64,000 nucleotides of DNA from Apodemus sylvaticus (taxonomy: Eukaryota > Chordata > Mammalia > Rodentia > Muridae), in contig NC_067483.1 in the NCBI RefSeq assembly GCF_947179515.1, positions 84,163,572 to 84,227,571 of the forward strand, written 5' to 3'. The notes below the pieces were generated by a model. The model saw only the letters and a list, made by a program, of their open reading frames with translations, was not told the origin of the DNA and did not search any database. The translations under genes and the position numbers were made by a program. Of the stretch, positions 1 to 8,874 are shown piece by piece; positions within the stretch are counted from its first letter, which is position 1; every line of letters starts with the position of its first letter.

Positions 1-538
1 GAATTATGTAATATTTGCCAATTCTAGATCTAATACTGCATGCCTTAAAACTACAAACTTCCACCCACTTCAGAATAGGATTTTGGAATAGCTTGAACAG
101 TGTGGTGAAACTGAGGGAAAGATTTCGGTGAACAAAATGTATACAAGACCAATGCAGAACAGTGAACATTCCAATAAACAATGGCTCCAGGTGGTGACAT
201 CAGCCAGATAGAGGAGTCAGCAAGGGGGTGGCTTTATGGTTCAGGAAACTGCATTTGGAAGGAATGTGGTGAAGAGATTTAGCTAGGCTCAGGGAGCTTA
301 AACAAAGCTTTGAATATATAGCTACAAGGCTCAGATATTCCTGCTAGATTCCTATGTACTGACCACTCCCACATTCAAGTAACATAAAAGCTTCCCAAAC
401 CTAGACAGGCTGTGGATTATTTCTTGGAGATTTGTAATGTGCATGCAACTGTAGGCCAAACTGTATCTCAGAGATGGGTGGCAACCCAGCTCTGGGGAGC
501 CTCTGATTCTGTTTAAGACCTAACTGGACTGTGGCATA
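1..538. other. 5' flank of the provirus, nothing recognised
   Basis: AT-rich unique-looking sequence with no long ORF, no clear SINE and no splice-flanked exon. It lies downstream of Cep170, in the gene's 3' intergenic region. The last six bases before the provirus (539-544) are the left copy of its target-site duplication. Confidence 0.6.
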
Positions 539-544
539 GCAGGT

Positions 545-999
545 TGTCCCTTCCCCCACAGCATTGAGCTGGACTTCTCAGCCCATTCAATCAAGTCTGC
601 GACATTCCTGGCCGCCACCCCCAGCCTTCCGCTTGTGTTATCCCTGGCCTCTGTTCTTCTGAGAACAATACAGCTGCTTTCTCCTGGAAATCAAGGCTGC
701 CTCAGGGCAGTCTCACCTGGAAACATCCTGGGACTTGTGAGACGTGAAGTCCTTTAATCTCAGCAGGCAACCTGCTGAGAAGAGGAGCCAATGAGTTCTC
801 AGATGTCTCTTTAAAGTAGGGGTGGGGGTGGGGGGGCAGGGTTTTACTTTAAAGGCTATATATTGTTTAGAATAATAGTAAAGTTTGGTCTTGATCGGCA
901 AATGTGTCGTCCTGACTCATTTCTCTTTCGTCACCTCCCCATTTATCCCCAGAATTCTCTTCTAGGTCTCCAGTTCACCTGTGGTTGTGGGCAGCCACA
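545..999 (+). repeat. 5' LTR of the ERVK provirus
   Basis: A 455-bp LTR bounded by TG and CA, matching the 3' LTR along its length. U3 holds a CCAAT box (788-792) and a TATA-like box (857-863), followed by a purine-rich G run (about 818-840). The position of the polyadenylation hexamer reads aatagtaaa, so the AATAAA seen in the 3' copy is interrupted here. The promoter elements are therefore better kept in this copy and the polyA signal in the other, which is what forward expression of the element would have needed, although drift explains it equally well. Confidence 0.93.
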
Positions 1000-1002
1000 G
1001 AC

Positions 1003-1021
1003 TGGCGCCTTGAACACGGAC
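1003..1021 (+). promoter_or_regulatory. Primer-binding site, tRNA-Lys3-like but altered
   Basis: It starts 3 nt after the LTR end. The sequence begins TGGCGCC and continues TTGAACACGGAC. It matches the tRNA-Lys3 type at the first seven bases and at GAACA and GGAC, with one extra base and about two substitutions. The identity of the priming tRNA is therefore probable rather than certain. Confidence 0.7.
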
Positions 1022-1248
1022 TGACCTGATACAGGAGAATTTCCTGAGGTGACCCTATCTCACGAACCTTCGCAGAAAAACGGAAAGAAGATGGTATCCT
1101 GCAAGGTAAACAACTATAGGAGTTAAATGCTAGCACTAGTGTAAGATTTTATCCTTTGAAACTATTGTTGTGGGTGCGGAAGGATACAGCTAAGCAAGCA
1201 GAACAGTGTTGACCCAGCACAGTATCTGCTTGGGATAGATAGTGGAAG

Positions 1249-2797
1249 ATGGGGCAGGAACGTTCTCGGCAGAGTTGTGCCCACAGCATTCAGGAGCTGC
1301 TTCAGGAGAAAGGGATAGGGTTTGAAGAAGAAAGGTTACAAGATTTCTTAGATCAGATAGATTCTTGCTGCCCATGGTTCCAAGAAAAACGAACGGTAAA
1401 CAAGAGAACTTGGGAAAGAATTGGTAATTCGCTAAAGGCAGCCAAGGCAGATAATATTACCCTCTGCCTCTGGACACTTATAAAGGATGTTATAGATGAA
1501 GGAGCCCTGGAGGAATTAGAGATTATGCAGGAAGAACTTGAGGAATCTCAAGAAGAAAGCCTGCCGGAGAAGACCTCCTCAAAAAAGGACCCTCTCCACT
1601 CTAAGTTACAAAAACGTGGAGATAGTGCTGATGAGCTAATTATAGAAAAGGTAGCTCATCCCAAAAAGAGAACAGCTGAATTTCATGGGGAAAAATGGGC
1701 CCTCTGCTCCACCTATGACTTTGGTTATGGGAGATGAGATCCAGAGAGTTGAAGTTCAAGATTAAGTTACTGAAATTGACTAATGAATTACAGGAGCTAA
1801 AAAGGGTATCAAATACTAGAGAGAACAATGATCTTGAGACGCGCCAATCGCCTCTAGAAAGAGCTGTAAGTCAGGCTCGTGGAGAAGGGCAGGATACGTC
1901 AGAACTGTTAGCTTTTCCTGTTCTTGAGATCGAAGACCAGGAGAATAGGATTAGACAATATCAGACATTGGAATTCAAAGTGATAAAAGAACTAAAGGCA
2001 GCTGTGGCTAAGTACGGCCTTACAGCTCCTTTTACACAGGCTTTATTGGATACTGTGATAGAGTCGAATTTAACTCCACAGGATTGGAGAACTCTGTGTA
2101 AGGCTACTTTGTCAGGAGGAGATTTTTTGCTTTGGAGTTCTGAGTGGTGTGAGGCTAGTAAAAGAACTGCCACTATAAATACTCAGGCAGGCCATCCAGA
2201 ATGGAATGCTGATATGTTACTGGGAGAAAGTGTATATGAAGGGAATACTAATCAGATTGGGTTTCCTATCGCAGTGTATGCGCAGATTGCGATGGCTGCC
2301 CACCGTGCTTGGAATCTTTTACCATCGAAGGGAGATCTCAGTGGAAGCTTAACAGGTGTCAGACAGGCTCCTGATGAACTTTTTCAGGATTTTGTGAACA
2401 GATTATTGAAAACAGCTAATAGAATTTTTGGAAATTCTCAGGCAGAAAATCCATTGGTCACTCAGTTAGCTTATGAGAATGCTAATGCAGCCTGCCGTGA
2501 GGCCATCAGACCTCACAGGGGACGACAGAGTTGGCTGGTTATATTCGTCTCTGTTCTGAAATTGGCCCCTCATATAATCAGGGTCTAGCAATGGCCGCAG
2601 CTTTGCAGGGAACCACCATCCAGGGAATACTTTCGCAGAGACGAGGAAATAAAAAGTGTTTTAAATGTGGAAGTCTGGGTCATTTTAAAAGTGATTGCCC
2701 TAACAACAGGGGTGCTATAAGCAGGCAATCAATTTGCACCCCAAGAATCTGTCCTAAGTGTAGGAAAGGAAACCATTGGGTTAGAGAATGCAAATGA
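1249..2797 (+). pseudogene. gag: gag of the ERVK provirus, frameshifted
   Basis: The structural polyprotein is read in three pieces. Bases 1249-1737 give an N-terminal matrix-like segment beginning MGQE, which carries an N-terminal glycine suited to myristoylation (inferred) and a Glu-rich stretch. It ends in a stop that overlaps the next piece. Bases 1734 to about 2520 hold the capsid, including a major homology region (core QAPDELFQDFVNRL, about 2370-2407). Bases 2531-2797 restore the frame and carry two CCHC zinc knuckles: CFKCGSLGHFKSDC and, after a spacer, CPKCRKGNHWVREC. At least two frameshifts separate the pieces (near 1734 and near 2520). No clean slippery heptamer was found at the gag end. 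Matrix and capsid assignment is by position and motif. Confidence 0.88.
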
Positions 2798-2889
2798 ATA
2801 TCTAACACTGATATTCAAGGCTGACCGGTGTCAGGAAACAGGAGAAGGGGCCAACCCCAGGCCCTGATTCAACCAGGACAGTTTATGGA

Positions 2890-3731
2890 GTCATGCAGCT
2901 CCTGCCAAGCCAGGAAAATCTATCTTTGAGCTTATCAGAGCAACACCAGGAAGCGCGGGACTGGACATCTGCAGTACCTTCTAGTCGTATTAACCCCAGA
3001 AATGGGTGTCCAGATTCTGCCTACAGGAGTCTTTGGACCTTTACCTGCAGGAACTTGGGGATTACTTCTAGGACGAAGCAGTTCTACTGTAAAGGGGCTG
3101 CAGATTTATCCAGGTGTTATAGACAGTGACTAACTATGAGGGAGAAATAGAAATTATGGCTGCTTCCCCTCATGGTGTCATAACTATACCTGCTAACCAA
3201 AGAATTGCTCAACTTGTTTTGGTTCCTTTACATCCACTGCCTTTCAAATTTGTTAAGGATAAAAGAGGACAGGAGGGCTTTGGCTCCTCCGGAGTGTATT
3301 GGGTTCAATCTATTACTAAGAAGAGACCTAACCTTAAATTAACAATTGAAGGAAAGGGTTTTGAAGGATTAATAGATACAGGAGCTGATGTAACAATTAT
3401 TAAAGGACAAGACTGGCCATCTAGCTGGCCTTTGACGGAGACACTTATGCATCTCCAAGGCATCGGATATGCTAATAGTCCAAAACAGAGTGCGAGACTT
3501 CTAACTTGGAAAGATAAAGAGGGAAATTCAGGACAAATCCAGCCTTATGTTATGCAAAACTTGCCTACTACCCTTTCGGGGAGAGACCTTTTATTACAAA
3601 TGAATCTGATTGTGTGTAGTCCTAACGAAACTGTCCCTAGGCAAAAGTTAGAGCAAGGATCTTTGCCCGCTCAGGGGCTTGGGAAAGAAGGGCAAGGCAT
3701 TAAAAGGTTTGAAAGCCCCCAGCCTAACTAA
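2890..3731 (+). pseudogene. pro: dUTPase-protease region (pro) of the provirus, broken
   Basis: The N-terminal part is a trimeric dUTPase-like domain. The motif ATPGSAGLDI is readable from about 2940, then the reading shifts frame near 2978 (TAG at 2982), continues in another frame as far as GVIDSD (to about 3129) and shifts back at 3131 where a four-base insertion (taac) sits. From 3126 an open segment holds the rest of the dUTPase and then a retropepsin with the active-site triad in LIDTGADVTII and a C-terminal GRDLL. It ends with a glycine-rich GLGKEGQGI resembling the G-patch found on betaretroviral proteases. A stop (TAA 3729-3731, with TAG 3735-3737) separates it from pol, which lies in the same frame. 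Confidence 0.85.
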
Positions 3732-3758
3732 CACTAGAGGTCTGGGGCATTTTCAGTA

Positions 3759-5040
3759 ATGACCACTGTCTTGCCTGCATCCCACGCCGATAAAATTCAA
3801 TGGCTTAATGATAATCCTGTGTGGGTTGATCAGTGGTTTTTATCTAAAGAAAAAACAGAAGCTGCCTCTTCGCTAGTGCAGGAGCAGCTAGAGGCAGGAC
3901 ATTTCAGAGAAGCTCAATCTCCATGGAATACCCCAATATTTGTTATCAAGAAAAAATCTGGTAAATGGAGATTGCTACAAGATCTAAGAAAGGTTAATGA
4001 AACTATGTCGCCCATGGGAGCTTTACAAACTGGTCTTCCATCTCCCATGGCTATTCCTAGAGGATTTTATAAAATAGTTATAGATTTAAAAGATTGTTTC
4101 TTTACTATTCAATTGCATCCTGAGGATTGTGAAAGATTTGCTTTCAGTGTTTCTTCTATTAACTTCATGGAACCTGTGAAAAGATATCAATGGATAGTTC
4201 TTCCTCAGGGCATGGCTAACAGTCCTGCCTTATGTCAGAAGTTTGTGGCACAGGCCATTCAGCCTGTAAGACAACAGTGGCTGGATATTTACCTTGTCCA
4301 CTACACAGATAATATTTTGGTTGCAGGAAAAAAAATACTCAGACTTTGCTTTTATGTTTTAAAGATTTGCAGCAAGCTTTAGCCCCTAAAGGATTGCAAA
4401 TAGCTCCAGAGAAGGTACAAACCCAGGATCCATATAATTATCTGAGTTTCAAACTTACAGATCAAGCTGTTTTTTCCCCAAAGATAATTACTCGCAGGGA
4501 CAATTTAAAAACTTTAAATGATTTTCAAAAGTTACTGGGTGACATTAACTGGCTTCGCCCATATTTAAAGCTTACTACAGGAGAATTACGACCTTTATTT
4601 GATATTCTAAAGGGGAATGCTGATTCTACATCCCCTAGATTATTAACTCCAGAAGGACTTTTGGCTTTACAGCTAGTGGAGAAAGCTATTGAAAATCAAT
4701 TTGTTACCTATATAGATTACTCTTTACCTTTGCATCTGCTAATTTTTAATACAACTCATTAGCCTACAGGTTTGTTCTGGCAAAAGGCTCCTCTGATGTG
4801 GATTCATTTGAGGGTGTCTTCAAGGCGTAATATCTTGCCATATTATGAGGCAGTAGCCCAAGTAATTGTGCTGGAAGAAAGCAGACACTAACTTATTTTG
4901 GCAAAGAACCAGATATTATTATTCAGCCTCATAACGTAGATCAAGATGCTTGGTTAAAACAACATAGCACAGATTGGGTGCTTGCTCAAATAGGCTTTGA
5001 AGGGACTATAGATAACCATTATCCTCAAGATAAATAAGTT
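3759..5040 (+). pseudogene. pol: Reverse transcriptase part of pol, inactive
   Basis: The first segment (3759-4382) holds fingers and palm: motif A in VIDLKDCFF with its aspartate, and LPQGMANSPA. The catalytic box reads YTDN (4302-4313) in place of the usual Y-x-D-D, so the second essential aspartate is lost. An eight-A run at 4328-4335 precedes a frameshift. The thumb/connection continues at 4346-4762 (LGDINWLRPYL) to a TAG at 4760-4762, and homologous-looking sequence goes on past it in shifted frames to about 5037. Substitution, frameshifts and stops together make the enzyme non-functional. Confidence 0.88.
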
Positions 5041-5047
5041 TTTAAAT

Positions 5048-5722
5048 ATGTATGAGGTTGTATTTCCTGAAATGACATCTTTACAGCCGTTGCATAGTGC
5101 TCTTTTAATTTTCACAGACGGCTCTTCCAAAGGAAGAGCTGGATATCTTATTAATAATCAACAGGTGGTTATAGAGACCCCTGGGCTTTCTGCTCAGTTA
5201 TCAGAACTGACAGTGGTATTATGTGTCTTTCAATCTGTAAGTAGTAACTTTAATCTCTTTACTGACAGTGCTTACGTTGCATTTTCTGTACCACAATTAG
5301 AGACCTGCGGCACATTTAATTTTAATACGCCAGCAGGATCCTTGTTTTCACAATTGCAACGTATCATTCTTGCTAGGAAAAATTCCTTTTACATTGGCCA
5401 TATAAGAGCTCACTCCGGTCTTCCTGGAGTTTTAGCTGAAGGCAATCAGTGCATTGACAGAGCTCTAATAGGAGAGGTTTTAGTTTTAGAACCCGTGGAA
5501 ATGGCTAGACGTGATCATGATAAATTTCATCTTTCTAGCCATTCATTAAGACTCCATCATAAGATCACAAAGGAGCAAGCAAGAATGATTTTAAAACAAT
5601 GCCCTAATTGCCTTACATTAGCACCAGTTCCTCACTTAGGGGTTAATCCAAGAATGATTGTAAAACAATGCCCTAATTGCCTTATATTAGCACCAGTTCC
5701 TCACTTAGGGGTTAATCCATGA
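5048..5722 (+). pseudogene. pol: RNase H and integrase zinc-binding region of pol
   Basis: RNase H is recognisable from IFTDGSSKG, SELT, FTDSAY and HIRAHSGLPG followed by GNQCID, so its acidic residues appear to be kept. It runs into the integrase N-terminal HHCC domain (HSLRLHH, then CPNC). A 69-bp unit is then repeated in frame (5582-5650 and 5651-5719), so the CPNC pair occurs twice. Translation ends at TGA 5720-5722, where an arginine codon would be expected from the first unit. Confidence 0.87.
5582..5719 (+). repeat. 69-bp in-frame tandem duplication in integrase
   Basis: Two direct copies of 69 bp (23 codons) differ at only a few bases (for example ttttaaaac against ttgtaaaac, and cattagc against tattagc). 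Each encodes an MI-KQCPNC--LAPVPHLGVNP unit. Confidence 0.93.
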
Positions 5723-6105
5723 GGCTTTATACCTAATCAAATTTGGCAAATGGATGTAACTCACTATGCAGACGTTAGAAAATTAAAATTTATACATGTT
5801 TGCATTGATACTTGTTCAGGATTTCTTTTTGCTTCTCTACATTCGGGAGAAGCCTCTAAAAATGTAATCAATCATTGTTTACAAGCCTTTACTACCATGG
5901 GATTACCCAAGGTCATTAAGACAGACAATGGACCAGCCTACTCTGGTAAGAACTTTATCTCGTTTTGTAAAGAATTTGGTATTAAACATAAAACTGGAAT
6001 TCCTTATAATCCAACGGGTCAAGGAATTGTCGAGTGTGCTCATCGCACCCTTAAAGACTGGCTTTTTAAAACAAAGAAGGGGAATCTATTACCCCCCCCC
6101 CCCCA
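5723..6105 (+). pseudogene. pol: Integrase catalytic core of pol
   Basis: In the same frame as RNase H, after the TGA. The DDE residues can be seen: Asp in WQMDVTHY, Asp in KTDNGPAY and Glu in GIVECAHRT with normal spacing. The segment ends in a C homopolymer (about 6091-6104), after which the integrase frame is shifted. Confidence 0.88.
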
Positions 6106-6365
6106 GGTCACCCAAAGCACACATTGCTTTTGTTTTATTCATTTTAAATTTCCTGTAGACTGATTCTAATGGTCAATCTGCAGCAGATAGGCACTGGCAC
6201 CCTACCAGTTCCGATTCCTATGCCATGGTTAAATGGCGCTACCCTCTGACTAATACATGGACCGGCCCAGATCCTGTTTTAATCTGGGGCAGAGGGTCGG
6301 TTTGTATCTTTTCTCAAAAAGAAGATGGAGTATGATGGCTGCCAGAGAGGTTGTTAAGACAGATA
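6106..6365 (+). pseudogene. pol: Integrase C-terminal domain remnant
   Basis: Past the C run, another frame carries the SH3-like C-terminal domain of betaretroviral integrase: MVKWRYPLTNTW, GPDPVLIWGRG, and WLPERLLR after a stop. Two in-frame stops (TAG near 6158 and TGA near 6334) interrupt it. The pol coding signal ends here. Confidence 0.8.
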
Positions 6366-7047
6366 AACACACCCTAAAGCTGCTGGTAAGTATAATTAAT
6401 TCACAAAGGCATTCCCTAAGCCGCTTCTCACTTACTTGGGAAGAAAGGTTCCTTTGTGCTCTTGCAGTTAATTTGCAAGCCAGGCCTCTTGCCTGAGTCA
6501 CAAATTTGCAATCAAATTGAACGCCTTGGGCCTTCCGGATACTGTCCAAGCAGTTTTTTTTTTTCCCCTCTTAATCTCTTTTTGTGTTTCAAGCAGGAAT
6601 CTCTCAGATACAACACTAGAAGATGGGCTGTTACAGCAATGGCTGCCAGGACTTGAGGATGGGCGGCTATGAAAGCTAGCCAGCTCATATTCACAGAGCA
6701 TTTACTTTACCAGCGGATCCTCAAAAAGGAGGCTTCATAGAAATCGGATCTATGCATGTTTGTTAATTTAACAAACATGGGCATCAGTTTGAGGTGCAAG
6801 GCGAGGCACTGCAAGGGAAAAGGAAATGTCCTGCTTCCGAGTTTCCCTGAAAAGCACGCCCGGCTGCATAGGGGTTGACATTGAAAGACTGTCCTTAAAT
6901 TATTAAGGCAGTCTATTTCCCCTCCCCTGAAAAAGATGTCAATTAATGTTTAAGGGGGCCGAGGCCTCTGCTTTCCCTCACTGGTTAAAGCCCGTCGTCT
7001 TTTGACGAATATATCTATCCACTGAGTTTTTTAAAAAATAAATAATT
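6366..7047 (+). other. Post-pol region without env, possible RNA export element
   Basis: About 680 bp with no envelope-like reading frame in any phase. It holds a T run (6555-6564), a 25-nt near-perfect palindrome (6755-6779) and a GC-rich stretch just before the polypurine tract. In IAP and MusD elements the same interval carries a structured RNA transport element; the position and hairpin potential suggest a similar role, which is inference only. Confidence 0.45.
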
Positions 7048-7057
7048 AAGGGGGAAA
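7048..7057 (+). promoter_or_regulatory. Polypurine tract for plus-strand priming
   Basis: An uninterrupted purine run AAGGGGGAAA followed by one T lies directly before the TG that opens the 3' LTR, exactly where retroviral plus-strand priming starts. Confidence 0.88.
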
Positions 7058-7058
7058 T

Positions 7059-7504
7059 TGTCCCTTCCCCCACAGCATTGAGCTGAACTTCTCAGCCCAT
7101 TAGATCAAGTCTGTGACATTCCTGGCCGCCACCCCCAGCTTTCTGCTTGTGTTATCCCTGGCCTTTGTTCTTCTGAGAACAATACAGCTGCTTTCTCCTG
7201 GAAATCAAGGCTGCCTCAGGGCAGTCTCACCTGGAAACATCCTGGGACTTGTGAGACTTGAAGTCCTTTAACCCCAGCAGGCGACCCGCTGAGAAGAGGA
7301 GCCATTGAGTTCTTGGATGTCTCTTTAAAGTGGTGGTGGGGGGGGGCAGGGTTTTACTTTAAAGGCTATATATTGACTAGAATAATAAAGTTCGGTCTTG
7401 ATTGGCAAATGTCATCCTGACTCATTTCTCTTTTGCCGCCTCCCGATTTATCCCCAGAATTCTCTTCTAGGTCTCCAGTTCACCTGTGGTTGCAGGCAGC
7501 CACA
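7059..7504 (+). repeat. 3' LTR of the ERVK provirus
   Basis: A 446-bp LTR from TG to CA. It keeps a TATA-like box (7367-7373) and an AATAAA polyadenylation signal (7384-7389). The CCAAT box of the 5' copy reads CCATT here. Compared with the 5' LTR it lacks a few bases in the G run, at the polyA signal and in R/U5. It is followed by the right copy of the 6-bp duplication. Confidence 0.93.
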
Positions 7505-7510
7505 GCAGGT
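7505..7510. repeat. Right target-site duplication of the provirus (left copy 539-544)
   Basis: gcaggt is identical on both sides of the element, showing a single integration event and no LTR-LTR recombination with another locus. Confidence 0.9.
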
Positions 7511-8874
7511 GTCAGGTGAAGCATGAGGACACAGGGAAGAGAAGGGCTACAGAGTTGCTACAACCAGATCAGAATGAAAATGACCTAAAAGGAATATGTG
7601 CATATAGAGCAGTGAGTATTCGCTTCAAGATCAGCCAGGGGACAGATGGAGAACCTCTCATGGTACCAGAGGAAAATGGGCTTTTCACCTGATGTTACTC
7701 AACTCTGAGTTTCCACTGTCTCCCTCCCAGTGCAGGATTGAGGAGAGTTTGCTTCTGTTCACTGTCAGGAGCCTCAATGAGAATACTGCTTAGTATGTTA
7801 AGACAGAAACTACCGAATGAATTAGGTCTGGGTGAAATTGAATCTGATGGGTTAGGAGACTTCAATGAGTTTATATAAGAATATCGCAATGTTTTTGAAG
7901 CATATTTCATAGTCCCTTGAACTACAAGAACCTTAGATAAGATGAAGCTCTCATTTTATAGATCAGAGTTGAAGGATCACATCCACAGGAATAGGACTGG
8001 ATCTCAAAACATTCAAATGAAATCCCTTAAGAGTTACTTCTGCCAGACACAGAAAACAGTCCCATGAAGGAAGTTAAATAATACAGAAGCCAGACAGGAT
8101 ATGTCTACCCTGGAAAAGGCAAGTCCAAGGACACAAAGGAAGTTAAATGGCGCAGAAGGATGGGGTCTACCCAGGAAATACCTGGAGTGGCTTAAAGTAG
8201 TGCCATATGAAGGGGGGAAGGAAAGGATGCAGGACAGCTTGCTATGGTATCCAGGAAGGAAGTTTTGTGAAGATGTAGGTAGGGCCTGAGGAATTGCAGG
8301 ACTGTGGGGGAGCGGTACAGGGTGGAAGAGCAGGCAGACGGAGGGATGAACTGCCCAGTATAGTCCAGAGGTTTGTAGGAGCCCAGGGGGGTGGATTATA
8401 CTGAGGAGACAGAAACATATAACAGGGTTAGAATATGGAAAGCCACAAAATCAAGCTGTGAAATTCATGATATTAATAACAGGGAGACATTCAAGACTCT
8501 TGAGCTCCACTGAGAATGAAAAATAGTCTAAATTGATTGAAAAATAGTTCTCAAATTGAAGATGTTCAAAATATTTAAACTCCTTTGTTCCCCCAATACA
8601 CTACTGTCAGAAAGCTTTTGGATGATTCAAAGCTGACTACAAATAATTTTTTGTGTGTGTGTGTGTGTATGTATGTATGTGCACATGCATACATATATGT
8701 GTGTTACACTAGAGTATTAAGCTATTGTATTACATTTGTCATATTCATTAAGAATACTTTTTTGGATGATCATATATTCATTAAAACTGGAAGGTTCCTA
8801 TATAAACAGTTGTTTGGTAAGTTGATAAGTGAAAATATATCACATGGTAAAAGACATGAAATCTATGATCATTG
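7511..8874. other. Intergenic stretch between provirus and Cep170 3' end
   Basis: No gene recognised. It contains an imperfect direct repeat of about 71-bp period (around 8064-8115 and 8135-8180, sharing 'aaggaagttaaat' and a 'gtctaccc' block) and a TG/TATG microsatellite (8650-8692). Short ORFs here have no recognisable content. Confidence 0.6.
8650..8692. repeat. (TG)n/(TATG)n microsatellite
   Basis: Uninterrupted TG dinucleotides pass into TATG units and then a short alternating purine-pyrimidine tail. Confidence 0.9.

Larger units (their letters stand above)
545..7504 (+). mobile_element. Nearly full-length envelope-less class II endogenous retrovirus (betaretrovirus-like, ERVK)
   Basis: This is a 6.96-kb provirus in the order 5' LTR, Lys-type primer-binding site, gag, dUTPase/protease, RT, RNase H, integrase, about 690 bp with no coding signal, polypurine tract, 3' LTR. 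It is flanked by a 6-bp direct repeat (gcaggt at 539-544 and 7505-7510), the duplication size usual for betaretrovirus-like elements. Class II is shown by two CCHC knuckles in Gag, a dUTPase fused to the protease, a G-patch-like tail on the protease and the late-domain layout of integrase. No env is visible, as in the IAP and MusD groups; the Lys-type primer site argues against IAP, which uses tRNA-Phe. All reading frames carry frameshifts or stops, so it cannot encode intact proteins. By hand the LTRs differ at about 27-30 of roughly 445 positions, so the insertion is a few million years old. Family name is uncertain; class is secure. Confidence 0.93.

Noticed and set aside
6250..6701. Short ORFs on both strands after pol, considered as env or accessory gene
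   Set aside because: No signal peptide, furin site, transmembrane span or betaretroviral env motif; they overlap the integrase C-terminal remnant and a T run.
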